Shown: positions 34,309 to 43,805 of the stretch, one piece after another
Layout: each line of letters starts with the position of its first letter
How positions within the stretch are numbered: the stretch's first letter is position 1
Origin: an uncultured Tenacibaculum sp.
GTDB lineage: Bacteria > Bacteroidota > Bacteroidia > Flavobacteriales > Flavobacteriaceae
Reading direction: 5' to 3'
DNA length: 64,000 bases
NCBI GenBank assembly: GCA_947493285.1
Contig: CANLQH010000001.1
Location: forward strand, 682,001-746,000
Made by a program: the position numbers and the translations under genes
The notes under the pieces: model-generated
What the model was told of the DNA's origin: nothing
Seen by the model: the letters and a program-made list of their open reading frames with translations, nothing else
Databases searched by the model: none

Positions 34309-36155
34309 TGTCAGATATTATACAGTTACTTCCTGATCATGTTGCGAATCAAATTGCTGCAGGAGAAGTTGTACAACGTCCTGCTTCAGTAGTTAAAGAA
34401 TTAATTGAAAATTCGATTGACGCTGGCGCTACTTCTATCAAACTTTTATTAAAAGATGCTGGTAAAACTTTAATCCAGGTAATTGACGATGGTAAGGGAA
34501 TGAGTGTAACTGATGCTCGTTTAAGTTTTGAACGTCATGCTACCTCTAAAATTAAAGATGCTCAAGATTTATTTAATTTAAACACCAAAGGTTTTCGTGG
34601 TGAAGCTTTAGCATCGATAGCAGCGATTGCCCATGTTGAATTAAAAACCAAACAAGAAAACGAAGAACTTGGTTCTCAAATAAAAATAGAAGGAAGTAAA
34701 GTAGTTTCTCAAGAAACTGTTTCGACAGCTAAAGGAACTAGTATTGCTGTTAAAAACTTATTTTACAATATTCCAGCGCGTCGTAATTTTTTAAAATCTG
34801 ATACGATTGAAACACGTCATATCGTTGATGAATTTCAAAGAGTGGCTTTAGCTCATCCTGATATTTCTTTTTTGTTACATCATAATAACAATGAAGTTTA
34901 TCATTTAAAAAAGAGCAATCTTCGTAAAAGGATTGTAGCTATTTTCGGAGCTAAAATGAATGAAAAATTAGTTCCTATTTCTGAACAAACTGATATTATT
35001 ACTGTAAACGGATTTGTTGCGAAACCAGAATTTGCAAAAAAGAAACGTGGTGAACAATTCTTCTTTGTGAATAATCGTTTCATTAAAAGTTCCTATTTAA
35101 ACCATGCTGTTGTTAATGCTTTTGAAGGTTTATTAGAACACGGATCGCATCCTTCGTACTTTTTGTATTTAGAAGTGCCACCGAATAGTATCGATATTAA
35201 CATTCACCCTACAAAAACAGAAATAAAGTTTGATAACGAAAAAGCTTTATATGCCATTTTAAGAGCTACTGTTAAACATAGTTTAGGGCAATACAATGTC
35301 GCTCCTATTTTAGATTTTGATAGAGACGCAACGTTAGATACTCCATACAATTACAATAAAAAAAATGGTTCATCTTCTGCACCTCCGATTACTGTAGATC
35401 CTACATTTAATCCTTTTAAAACAGAAACAGACTATAAACCTGAAACGATTTCAACACCAAAGAGTGGCTCTAACACTTATCAATCTAACTTTAAGAAAGA
35501 CACTGGTAATTGGGAAGCTTTATATACAAATATAGAAACCACTCCTTCGATACAACAAGAGCAACTTTTTGAATCGCAAAAAGAAACCGAAACGGGTAAA
35601 ACTTTTCAAATTCAAAAGAAATATTTGCTGAGTTCTATAAAATCGGGTGTCGTTTTAATAAATCAATCATTAGCACATCAACGTGTTTTATATGAAGAGT
35701 TTTTAGAAAACATTACAATAAAAGAAGCCAGTAGCCAGCAATTACTATTCCCTGTAAGTATTTCTTTCTCTTCTGCTGATATTGAAATGATTTACACCAT
35801 AAAATCAGATTTAGAAAGTGCTGGTTTTATGTTTGATCAGTTTACAAAAGAAAGTGTAATCATTGGCGGAATACCAACTTCTATAACCGAGAGTAAAATA
35901 ACTTTAGTATTAGAACAGTTATTAGATGATATTAAACTAGAGGTACCCGACGCTAGCTTTAGTCATTTTGATGTAATGGCGAAGTCTTTTGCTAAATCGT
36001 TAGCAATAAAAACCGGAACTGTACTATCAGTTAAAGAACAAGAAAATTTAGTGAATGATTTGTTTTCTTGTAAAGAGCCAAATACATCACCATTTGGAAA
36101 AGCTACGTTTAAAACATTGACATTAAACGAAATTGATTCCATTTTTAACAAATAA
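34308..36155 (+). CDS. mutL: DNA mismatch repair protein MutL
   Basis: A GHKL ATPase that links MutS mismatch recognition to strand excision. It has 615 residues. The N-terminal ATPase motifs are all present: VVKELIENSIDAG, DDGKGM, ATSKI, GFRGEAL and the later GTSIAVKNLFYNIPARRNFLK. The C-terminal dimerisation domain is complete, but the endonuclease motif DQHA(x)2E(x)4E is replaced (NQSL at 452-455, Gln458 where Glu is expected), and the CPHGRP-like motif near residue 594 reads SPFGKA. The protein therefore probably lacks the latent nickase of MutL from MutH-less bacteria. It is coupled to the small membrane-protein gene by TAATG. Confidence 0.95.
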   Translation: MSDIIQLLPDHVANQIAAGEVVQRPASVVKELIENSIDAGATSIKLLLKDAGKTLIQVIDDGKGMSVTDARLSFERHATSKIKDAQDLFNLNTKGFRGEALASIAAIAHVELKTKQENEELGSQIKIEGSKVVSQETVSTAKGTSIAVKNLFYNIPARRNFLKSDTIETRHIVDEFQRVALAHPDISFLLHHNNNEVYHLKKSNLRKRIVAIFGAKMNEKLVPISEQTDIITVNGFVAKPEFAKKKRGEQFFFVNNRFIKSSYLNHAVVNAFEGLLEHGSHPSYFLYLEVPPNSIDINIHPTKTEIKFDNEKALYAILRATVKHSLGQYNVAPILDFDRDATLDTPYNYNKKNGSSSAPPITVDPTFNPFKTETDYKPETISTPKSGSNTYQSNFKKDTGNWEALYTNIETTPSIQQEQLFESQKETETGKTFQIQKKYLLSSIKSGVVLINQSLAHQRVLYEEFLENITIKEASSQQLLFPVSISFSSADIEMIYTIKSDLESAGFMFDQFTKESVIIGGIPTSITESKITLVLEQLLDDIKLEVPDASFSHFDVMAKSFAKSLAIKTGTVLSVKEQENLVNDLFSCKEPNTSPFGKATFKTLTLNEIDSIFNK

Positions 36156-36164
36156 AAGTAAATT

Positions 36165-36890
36165 ATGCCAAAATTAACTGACGCTATAAAGCATTTAATA
36201 ATCATTAACGTGATTATGTATTTTGCTCCTCAGTTGTTAAATTTAGATTTAACAAACATCTTTGCTTTACACTACCCTACAAACGAACATTTTGGTGTTT
36301 GGCAATATATTACGCATATGTTTATGCATGGCGGACCTGCACATTTACTTTTTAACATGTATGCTTTATGGGCTTTTGGTACACCTTTAGAACAAATGTG
36401 GGGTAGAAATAAATTCTTGTTTTTCTATTTTTCTGCTGGTATTGGCGCTGGGTTAATTTACACATTGGTAAACTATTACCAATTTAATGGGATTTACGAG
36501 CAATTAATTTCGATGGGAATATCTTCTTCAGAAATACAAAATATTTTAAGTACAGGACAGTATAACGAAAGTATAATTACATTATCTAATAAAACCATGA
36601 GTGAGTTTTACAGCTTATATCACACCCCTGCAGTAGGTGCTTCTGGTGCAATATATGGTGTTTTAGTTGCATTTGGATTAATGTTCCCGAATGCGAAACT
36701 GGCTTTAATATTTTTCCCAGTTCCTATTGCTTCAAAATACTTTATACCTTTAATGATTACTGGAGATTTCTTCTTTGGAGTTACAAAATATTCAATAGGT
36801 AATATTGCACATTTTGCACATATCGGTGGGGCTATTATTGGTTTTATAATTGCCTGGTATTGGAAAAAAAATCAATTTAAATTTCGTTAA
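36165..36890 (+). CDS. Rhomboid family intramembrane serine protease (first of two)
   Basis: A 241-residue polytopic membrane protein of the rhomboid family (PF01694). The active-site motif GASGAIYG carries Ser160, and the His partner is His219 in HFAHIGGAIIG. The conserved HMFMHGGPAHLLFNMYALW loop and helix are intact, so the enzyme should be active. It follows mutL by nine bases and precedes a second, distinct rhomboid gene by 39, which suggests an operon. Substrates are unknown; rhomboids cleave single-span membrane proteins. Confidence 0.9.
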   Translation: MPKLTDAIKHLIIINVIMYFAPQLLNLDLTNIFALHYPTNEHFGVWQYITHMFMHGGPAHLLFNMYALWAFGTPLEQMWGRNKFLFFYFSAGIGAGLIYTLVNYYQFNGIYEQLISMGISSSEIQNILSTGQYNESIITLSNKTMSEFYSLYHTPAVGASGAIYGVLVAFGLMFPNAKLALIFFPVPIASKYFIPLMITGDFFFGVTKYSIGNIAHFAHIGGAIIGFIIAWYWKKNQFKFR

Positions 36891-36929
36891 TTTAGTAAAG
36901 AGTAATTCCTTTTTAGAAAAAGAAAAGTT

Positions 36930-37790
36930 ATGGAAGTATTACAAAACTTAAAATATCGGTTTAAAAACGCTGGAATTGTAGAGCAACTTATCTATGCAAA
37001 TTTAGCAGTGTTTTTATTGGTCTTTATTACGAATACTTTTGGTTTTTTATTTCAATCAAAAAGTAATCTCTTAGTCGAATGGTTTGCCTTACCTGCGAAT
37101 TTTAATGACTTTTTATCGAAACCTTGGACTATCATAACCTATGGTTTTTTACACACTAGTTTTTTACATATACTACTAAATTTAATCGCTTTATTTTATA
37201 TTGGTCATTTATTTAAACAATATTTTACCTCTAAGCAATTATTGAATTTTTATCTACTAGGAACTCTTTTTGGAGGAATTATTTTTATAGCTAGCTACAA
37301 TTTTTTCCCTGTTTTTTCTGACGATATAGATATTAATGTTTTATTAGGTGCATCTGCAGGTATTTCTGCTATCTTTATTGGTATTGCAACCTATATTCCT
37401 AATTACGAGTTAAAATTTCCTTTAGTAGGTTTTGTTAAACTCTGGGTATTAGCTTGTATTTGGATTGCGATTGATGTAATTCAAATTCCTGCTGGAAATG
37501 CTGGTGGACATTTAGCTCACATCGGTGGTGCAATATTTGGTTTTTTGTATGTGAGAAGTGCAATTAATAAAAAATTAGAAATTTTCGAACCTATTAAAGA
37601 CTTATTCAAGAGAAAAGAAAAGCCTTTAAAAACAGTTTATAAATCAGGCAATAAACCCTCAAAAAAAACAGTTAGTAAAAGTAAAACCCAACAAGAAATA
37701 GATCATATTTTAGACAAGATTGGAAAATCTGGTTACGACACACTAACTAAAGAAGAAAAAGAGTTTTTATTTAAACAGGGTAAAAAATAG
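36930..37790 (+). CDS. Rhomboid family intramembrane serine protease (second of two)
   Basis: A 286-residue rhomboid. Ser142 lies in GASAGISAI and His197 in HLAHIGGAIFGF, so both catalytic residues are present. After the six-helix core it has an 80-residue cytosolic tail that is Lys-rich and ends with a conserved helical motif (EIDHILDKIGKSGYDTLTKEEKEF in part), a tail seen in many flavobacterial rhomboids. The next gene starts one base after its stop. The two rhomboids are too different to be a recent duplication. Confidence 0.9.
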   Translation: MEVLQNLKYRFKNAGIVEQLIYANLAVFLLVFITNTFGFLFQSKSNLLVEWFALPANFNDFLSKPWTIITYGFLHTSFLHILLNLIALFYIGHLFKQYFTSKQLLNFYLLGTLFGGIIFIASYNFFPVFSDDIDINVLLGASAGISAIFIGIATYIPNYELKFPLVGFVKLWVLACIWIAIDVIQIPAGNAGGHLAHIGGAIFGFLYVRSAINKKLEIFEPIKDLFKRKEKPLKTVYKSGNKPSKKTVSKSKTQQEIDHILDKIGKSGYDTLTKEEKEFLFKQGKK

Positions 37791-38804
37791 ATGAAGAAAT
37801 ATTCGATTGTACAAAAGCTTATATTTTTTATCAATTCAGTTTTCGCAACTGTTTTGTTATTGTCTTTTGTACTTCCGTATATATCACCCAAAACAATACC
37901 TGCTTTTGCTATTTTTAGCTTATTTGTCCCGTTATTAGTGTTAGTAAACATCGGCTTTTTTGTGTATTGGTTAATTAAACTTCATAAAAACGCCTTACTC
38001 TCTTTATTTATATTAGTCATCGGTTGGTTTGTTACTCCACCTCTTATTAAGTTTTCTAAAAAAGAAGTTATTTTAAATAATGATTTAAAAGTGATGAGCT
38101 ACAATGTTCGTTTGTTTAATCATTATAAACATGAAGATGATGTTACTACTGAGCAAAAGATATATGAATTCATTAATAATGAAAATCCCGATGTAATCGC
38201 GATGCAAGAGTTTTATCAATCTGAATTATTAGATATAAAGCTTCCGTACAAATACATTAAAACAAAATCGAAGACGAATCAATTTGGGTTAGCTATTTAT
38301 TCTAAACATCCAATTATAAACTCAGGTTCTTTAAATTTTAAAAACAGCGCCAACAATACCATTTTTGTTGATATTGTTAAAAACAAAGACACTATTAGAG
38401 TATATAATGTGCATTTAGAGTCTTTGAAAATTAACCCTAGAAAAGAAAATTTTGGAGAAAAAGATTCTGAGCGTTTGTTTAAACGTTTAGCCAATGGTTT
38501 TGTTAAGCAAGTAGACCAAACCGAATTGATATTACAACATCAATACTCTTGGAAAGGCAAGAAAATTATTTGCGGTGATTTTAACAATACAGCCTACTCT
38601 TGGGTATATAAAAAATTAGCAAACAACAATAAAGATACTTTTATTGAAAGTGGAATTGGCTTAGGAAAATCTTTTAGATACCCGTATCCTATGCGTATTG
38701 ATTTTATTTTAACTGACCCTAACGCCACAGTTAATCAATATAAAACTTATAGTAATATTAAGTTATCCGACCACTACCCGATTATGACGCGATTACATTG
38801 GTAA
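37791..38804 (+). CDS. Membrane-anchored endonuclease/exonuclease/phosphatase-family protein
   Basis: A 337-residue protein with about three N-terminal transmembrane segments (residues 10-90) followed by an EEP-fold domain (PF03372). The metal and catalytic motifs are visible: MSYNVRLFNH (Asn), VIAMQEFYQ (Glu), CGDFNNTAYS (GDFN) and LSDHYPIM (SDH). These enzymes cleave phosphodiesters in nucleic acids or phospholipids; with its membrane anchor a periplasmic or cytosolic membrane role is likely, but the substrate is unknown. It starts directly after the rhomboid stop. Confidence 0.88.
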   Translation: MKKYSIVQKLIFFINSVFATVLLLSFVLPYISPKTIPAFAIFSLFVPLLVLVNIGFFVYWLIKLHKNALLSLFILVIGWFVTPPLIKFSKKEVILNNDLKVMSYNVRLFNHYKHEDDVTTEQKIYEFINNENPDVIAMQEFYQSELLDIKLPYKYIKTKSKTNQFGLAIYSKHPIINSGSLNFKNSANNTIFVDIVKNKDTIRVYNVHLESLKINPRKENFGEKDSERLFKRLANGFVKQVDQTELILQHQYSWKGKKIICGDFNNTAYSWVYKKLANNNKDTFIESGIGLGKSFRYPYPMRIDFILTDPNATVNQYKTYSNIKLSDHYPIMTRLHW

Positions 38805-38861
38805 ATTTATTAATTAGTTTAATAAAAAATGTATTTTTACCCGTAATCAAACTTACTATTT

Positions 38862-40001
38862 ATGAGACATTATGATGTTGCAGTAATAGGTAGCGGTCCT
38901 TCAGGAGCCTCTACTGCATTTCATTTAGCTAAACATGGTATATCAACCGTTATTATCGAAAAAGAAACTTTACCTCGGTATAAAACTTGCGGCGGAGGTT
39001 TTGTGTATAGAGGACGAAAAGATTTACCTTTTGATATTACTGATGTTGTAGAAAAAGAATTTCATACGGTAGATATTTATTTAGGAGATAAATTACATTT
39101 TAAAACTATTAGAAAAGAACCAACAATATCTATGATAATGCGTGATTCTTTTGATAATTTAATTACTGAAAAAGCTAAAGATTTTGGAGCTACTCTATTA
39201 CAAAATCACAAATTAAAAAGTTTAGATTTTAATGATGACTTAATCATCTTAGGAACTTCTCAAGGAAGCCTTACTGCTAACTTTGTAATTGCTGCAGATG
39301 GAGCTTTAAGCCCTACAGCAAAAATGGCTGGATGGAAAGAAGATACTCGAAAATTGATCCCTGCTTTAGAATATGAAGTAGAAGTTACAGAAAAAGATTT
39401 TGAACACTTATCTAAAGAAGTTCGTTTTGATATTGATGCCATACCTTATGGCTATGCTTGGAGTTTTCCTAAGAAAAACCACTTATCTATTGGTGTTGCT
39501 TCCGCCAGAAGAACAAAAATTAATTTGAAAAAATTCTATAAAGAATATATGGAGACATTGGGTATTTCCAATGTGATTAATGAATCGCAACACGGATTTC
39601 AAATTCCTGTTTCACCACGTACTGATGGTTTTGTAAAAAATAATGTATTTTTAATTGGTGACGCCGCAGGTTTTGCAGATCCAATTACTGCTGAAGGAAT
39701 TTCTAATGCAATTTATAGCGGTAAACTAGCAGCTGAAGCTATTATTGAAAGTGAACAAAATTCTAAATTGGCCGAAAAATTATATACCGAAAAGTTAGAA
39801 GAAAAATTATTACCAGAAATTAAAACTGGTTTATGGTTGTCTAAATGGTTTTACGAACAAAAAACAATCCGTAATATTTTATTAAAAAAATATGGCCAAC
39901 GTTTTAGCGAAGCCATGGCTGATGTCTTTCATGGTAAAAGAAGTTACCCAAAAGATATTAAAGCAGCTATTAAACAAAAAGTTAAAGAGTTAGTTTTTTA
40001 A
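38862..40001 (+). CDS. Geranylgeranyl reductase family FAD-dependent oxidoreductase
   Basis: A 379-residue flavoprotein of the geranylgeranyl reductase group (TIGR02032). The N-terminal FAD motif is VIGSGPSGASTAFHLAKHG, and the conserved RYKTCGGGFVYRG follows; the second FAD stretch is NVFLIGDAAGFADPITAEGI. Members reduce isoprenoid double bonds in membrane lipids or quinones; in a menaquinone-using bacterium a quinone or isoprenoid substrate is plausible. The protein lacks other named-pathway neighbours, and an NTF2-like gene follows closely. Confidence 0.88.
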   Translation: MRHYDVAVIGSGPSGASTAFHLAKHGISTVIIEKETLPRYKTCGGGFVYRGRKDLPFDITDVVEKEFHTVDIYLGDKLHFKTIRKEPTISMIMRDSFDNLITEKAKDFGATLLQNHKLKSLDFNDDLIILGTSQGSLTANFVIAADGALSPTAKMAGWKEDTRKLIPALEYEVEVTEKDFEHLSKEVRFDIDAIPYGYAWSFPKKNHLSIGVASARRTKINLKKFYKEYMETLGISNVINESQHGFQIPVSPRTDGFVKNNVFLIGDAAGFADPITAEGISNAIYSGKLAAEAIIESEQNSKLAEKLYTEKLEEKLLPEIKTGLWLSKWFYEQKTIRNILLKKYGQRFSEAMADVFHGKRSYPKDIKAAIKQKVKELVF

Positions 40002-40013
40002 TTGAATTACAAA

Positions 40014-40400
40014 ATGAGTACTATAAGAAAAAAAGAAATCGCTAAAAAATATATAGAGCATTTAGAAAACGGTGACGAAGAAAAAGTTGTAGAGTTATTT
40101 AATGAAAATGGCTTAGTAGATTCTCCGTTATATGGAATACAAAATGCTGATGCATTTTATAAGAAATTAAATAATGACACGGCAAACTCTGAACTTCATT
40201 TATTAAATATTTTTGAAGATGAAAATACAAATAGTATTGCTTTATATTTCACCTATAAATGGACAATGAAAAACAACTCTCAAGTAGCTTTTGATGTGGT
40301 TGATATTATTGATTTTGATCAAAATCTTAAAATAAAAAAACTAAAAATTATTTACGATACAGTAACTGCTCGTAGATTGCTTAAAGAATTAAAAGAGTAA
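40014..40400 (+). CDS. NTF2-like (SnoaL-type) small protein
   Basis: A 128-residue protein of the NTF2-like alpha+beta fold. The start is placed at ATG 40014 (MSTIRKKEIAKKYIEHLENGD); a TTG four codons earlier overlaps the previous gene's end. The pattern KYIEHLENGDEEKVVELFNENG, then a short GIQNADAFYKKL helix and long beta strands, is typical of SnoaL or limonene-epoxide-hydrolase relatives. No catalytic residue set is evident. It follows the flavoprotein gene by 12 bases and may act with it. Confidence 0.75.
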   Translation: MSTIRKKEIAKKYIEHLENGDEEKVVELFNENGLVDSPLYGIQNADAFYKKLNNDTANSELHLLNIFEDENTNSIALYFTYKWTMKNNSQVAFDVVDIIDFDQNLKIKKLKIIYDTVTARRLLKELKE

Positions 40401-40427
40401 CTACTATTCATCTTTTTTGAGTTTATA

Positions 40428-41170
40428 ATGGATTTTTCAAACAACATAACACCTATATTATACATTCTTGGGTTAATTCAAGGAATAATATTTAGTGGTA
40501 TATTAGTTTATCTCGATCAGAAAAAAAGACGATCTACTTTACTTTTAGGTTTGTTTATTTTTGCATACTCAGTAAACTATATAAAACCTATTTCTAGGTA
40601 TTTAAACCTAAACGAAAACTACCCTTTTTTAAATAATCTTCCTTTAGATTTTAGCTGGTTATTATTTGCTCTTTTTTATATCTACATAAGAAATATTTCA
40701 ATTTTACCTTACTATATTGGATATGCATTTATGGGGTACGCCAACAAACTGTTAATAATTTAATTAAAAAATATAAACCTACAACAGTAAAAGCTAAAGA
40801 TAACAAGGCTGAAATTAAAGATGATAGTTCAAATAAAGAATTATTTAAGAAAATAGAACAAATTCTCAATCAAAAAAAAATATTTCAAAACTCAAATTTA
40901 AACATTGTTGATATAGCAAACTTAACAAACGAACATCCAAAAAAAATTTCAACAGTTATAAATACCATTTCTAATAAAAACTTCAAATCTTACATTAATA
41001 GTTTTAGAATTAAAGAAGCAAAAACTATATTAAAAAGTGAAATTTCAGATAATTTTAGTATTGAAGGAATTAGTTTAGAAGTAGGTTTTAAAAGTAAAAG
41101 TGCCTTTTACGATGCTTTTAAAAAAGAAACTGGTACAACACCTATGAATTATAAAAATAATTTACTTTAA
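40428..41170 (+). pseudogene. Broken AraC-family membrane regulator
   Basis: The N-terminal part (40428-40763) encodes two to three membrane helices of the 7TM-sensor type, then a stop in frame 0. The C-terminal part is in another frame and ends at 41170 with a typical AraC helix-turn-helix (IEGISLEVGFKSKSAFYDAFKKETG). The frames join within the segment around 40733: read in the second frame it gives GVRQQTVNNLIKKYK, the natural linker. The membrane part is also about 100 residues too short, consistent with an internal deletion plus a frameshift. The gene is probably inactive. Confidence 0.8.
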
Positions 41171-41308
41171 ATATTTTATTTCAACACTCTTTTGCTTAAA
41201 AAAAGTTAAATCAAGTTCTATTTTCTGATTTCAGAACTCATATTCTTTCATTTTAACAATTGATATCAATGATATTACAGAGTTTTGCAAAAAATTAAAT
41301 ATAATATC

Positions 41309-42080
41309 ATGAAAGTCAAAGATTTATTTAAACCTATAGTTTTAATATTCATTTCAATTCTTTTTTACAACTGTTCAAGCGACAATAACGAACCAGAAAT
41401 TATCGACAATAGAAGTTTCATTACAAATTCTAGTACAGATTTCTTTATTAATAAGGACGGAAGGAAGTGTAAATTTAACTCTAACTGCTAGTTATGTAGA
41501 TGACAGTCCTACAAATCCTGTAACTGAAAGAGGCTTTGTTTTTGGTACTAGTTCTAAACCAATAGTTGGAATTTCTAATACTTTTAATGTTCACGGTACA
41601 AGTAATAATTCTACCGGGTATGTTGAAAATTTAACAAAAGGACAAACTTATTTTATTAGAGGTTATTTTAAACATAAAGATCGCAGTTATTTTTATGGTG
41701 AAGAAATTCAAGCGAGTACCGATATAGACGCTAGTAGTACTAGAACTATAACTTTAAAAATTAAAGAAATCCCTTTCTTCAAATCTCAAACAGAAATCAC
41801 TCCTTGGTTTGTTATTTCAAACCTGACTAAAGAAATGCCAATGGAAATTGGATTTGAGTATAGTATAAACAATGATTTTTCTAATAGTAGCATTAGGGCT
41901 ATATCTGATTATAATGGAATACATAATCAAGGAATAATTCTTGTAAAAGAGCATGCCTCAGAAGTTATCGATGGTTTAACAGCTGGCACTACTTATTATT
42001 TTAGACCTTATGCTAAATACAACGACGATACTATAACTAACGGAGGAGATAATACTATTTCTTTTACAACAAGTAATTAA
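41309..42080 (+). pseudogene. Frameshifted surface lipoprotein with Fn3-like repeats
   Basis: The first frame starts MKVKDLFKPIVLIFIS and has a lipobox (LFYNC), but ends early at about 41490. The remaining sequence, read from about 41460 in another frame, continues without stops to 42080 and encodes typical surface-lipoprotein beta repeats (ERGFVFGTSSKP, TKGQTYFIRGYF, GTTYYFRPYAKYN). The two halves fit if one base is gained or lost near GGACGGAAGGAAG at about 41458. Either the gene is broken or one base was misread. It lies directly downstream of a broken regulator. Confidence 0.75.
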
Positions 42081-42104
42081 AAATTATTCCCCCAATCATC
42101 TATT

Positions 42105-42137
42105 AAAAAGGTTTAAGGATTATTCTTAAACCTTTTT
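42105..42137. terminator. Bidirectional terminator at the end of the decayed locus
   Basis: A 13-bp stem AAAAAGGTTTAAG/CTTAAACCTTTTT with a 7-base loop, between the lipoprotein end at 42080 and the minus-strand gene ending at 42126, which it overlaps. Confidence 0.82.
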
Positions 42138-43805
42138 ATTTTTATTTATCTTTTTTACTCTTTTCAAATTCAATAAATCAATTGGGTTTATTCCTAAATC
42201 TTTTACATTTTTTTGAGAAAAACGAATTACTTCGTCATAATACAAAGGAACAATAGGAGCTTCATTGATGATTATACTATCCATTTGCTGGTAGAATTTT
42301 TGGCGTTTTAACAAATCTATCTCTTTAATAGATAATTCATACAATTTATCAAACTTATCATTTTTAAAATGCGTGTAATTCGGTCCGTTGGGTGTGAAAT
42401 TTTTGCTATAAAATAGCGATACATAATTTTCAGCGTCTGGGTAATCGGCAATCCAACTTGCTCTAAAAATTGGTAATTTTCCGCTTGCTTTTCCTTGACG
42501 TAATGTTGATGGAGGAATTACATCTACTTTAGTTTCTAAACCTATTTTTTGAAGCTCACGTTGAATAAATTCACACAAATCTAAATAATTACTATTGGTA
42601 GTAATCGTTATTTTTGGTGAAGTATTTCCTGTTTCTTTCTTATACTCCTCTACAATTTTTTTAGCCTTTTCTGCCTGATAAGAATATCCTTTTTGATTAT
42701 TAAACGACGGCAAACCTTTTGGAATAAATCCACTTGTTGCTGGGGTTCCAATTCCGTTTCTAAGAAATTTAATCATCTTTTCACGATCAAATCCGTAATT
42801 GATAGCTTGTCGTATCAATTTAGATTTTGTTGGTGTTTCCTCTTCTCCATCTAAATATATACCTAAATATTCTGTATTTAAATAAGCTCCTGTTTGCATT
42901 GTTATCTTATCAGCATATTTTTCTTTCAAAGTTCCATCAGTATTTAAAATATCATCTTTATAAGAAGCATCTAAACTTTTCATAAAATCAAGATTTCCTT
43001 GAATAAATTGCAAAAATTCACTTTGCTTATCTGGTAAAAAAGTAACTGCTACTGCTTCCAAGTAAGGCAATTGGTTTCCTTTAATATCTTTCTCATAAAA
43101 AAAAGGATTTTTACGCAATACCAGTTTCGTATTTTCTACCCATAACTTGAATTGAAAAGGTCCTGTACCAATTGGATTAGCTCTAAATGTATTTCCGAAA
43201 TAATCAACTGCTTCTTTTGGAACTACTGAACAGTATTTCATTGCCAACAATCCTAAAAAAGGTGGAAACGGTTGTTTTAAATTAATTGTAAAAACTGAAT
43301 CGTTTTTCGCTTTAAAATCTCTAACATTCTGTAATACCCAACCTCCAGGAGATGCTACATTTTTATCTAGCAATCTATTAAAAGAATATTCAAAATCATT
43401 TGCGCTTACTTTTCTTGTAGAGTCCTTTCCGAATAATCCATGTTTGTGAAACTGCACATCATTTCTTAAAGTGAACTGATACGTTTTTCCGTCTTCCGAA
43501 GTATTCCAACTTTTAGCAATATCAGGTCGCACATTCAAGCTATCATCTAATTGAACTAATCCATTATATAGTTGGTTTACTGCCCAAATATTACGTTGAT
43601 CTTTTGCAAAAGCGGGATCTAATGAAGTAATATTTGAATGTTCGTTATACCGAAAAACTTGATTATCTGTATAACTACTCTTCTTTTTTGTGCAAGAAGA
43701 GATACTTACTAGAAGTATAAATAGTAATAGAAGTTTATTTCTTCTTTCTCTTATTTTTATAATAGCTTTTATCTGCAATGTATATGATTTTAGATACTTC
43801 AGCAT
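42126..43805 (-). CDS. ABC-type peptide-binding lipoprotein (SBP family 5)
   Basis: A 559-residue substrate-binding protein (SBP_bac_5, DppA/OppA type). A basic stretch and hydrophobic segment end in LVSISSC, a lipobox. The mature part shows family features: SLDPAFAKDQRN, DIAKSWNTSEDGKTYQFTLR, VSANDFEYSFNRLL, PIGTGPFQFKLW, LIRQAINYGFDREKMI and FRASWIADYPDAENY. The annotated start is ATG 43805, which overlaps the upstream gene by 71 bases; later TTG starts are possible. No permease or ATPase genes are next to it, so the transporter must be assembled from elsewhere, or the protein acts alone. Confidence 0.87.
   Translation of the reverse strand: MLKYLKSYTLQIKAIIKIRERRNKLLLLFILLVSISSCTKKKSSYTDNQVFRYNEHSNITSLDPAFAKDQRNIWAVNQLYNGLVQLDDSLNVRPDIAKSWNTSEDGKTYQFTLRNDVQFHKHGLFGKDSTRKVSANDFEYSFNRLLDKNVASPGGWVLQNVRDFKAKNDSVFTINLKQPFPPFLGLLAMKYCSVVPKEAVDYFGNTFRANPIGTGPFQFKLWVENTKLVLRKNPFFYEKDIKGNQLPYLEAVAVTFLPDKQSEFLQFIQGNLDFMKSLDASYKDDILNTDGTLKEKYADKITMQTGAYLNTEYLGIYLDGEEETPTKSKLIRQAINYGFDREKMIKFLRNGIGTPATSGFIPKGLPSFNNQKGYSYQAEKAKKIVEEYKKETGNTSPKITITTNSNYLDLCEFIQRELQKIGLETKVDVIPPSTLRQGKASGKLPIFRASWIADYPDAENYVSLFYSKNFTPNGPNYTHFKNDKFDKLYELSIKEIDLLKRQKFYQQMDSIIINEAPIVPLYYDEVIRFSQKNVKDLGINPIDLLNLKRVKKINKNKKV

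Noticed and set aside
36165..37790. Recent duplication of the two rhomboid genes
   Set aside because: The proteins differ in length, loops and tail and share only the family motifs, so this is an old pair and not a fresh tandem copy.
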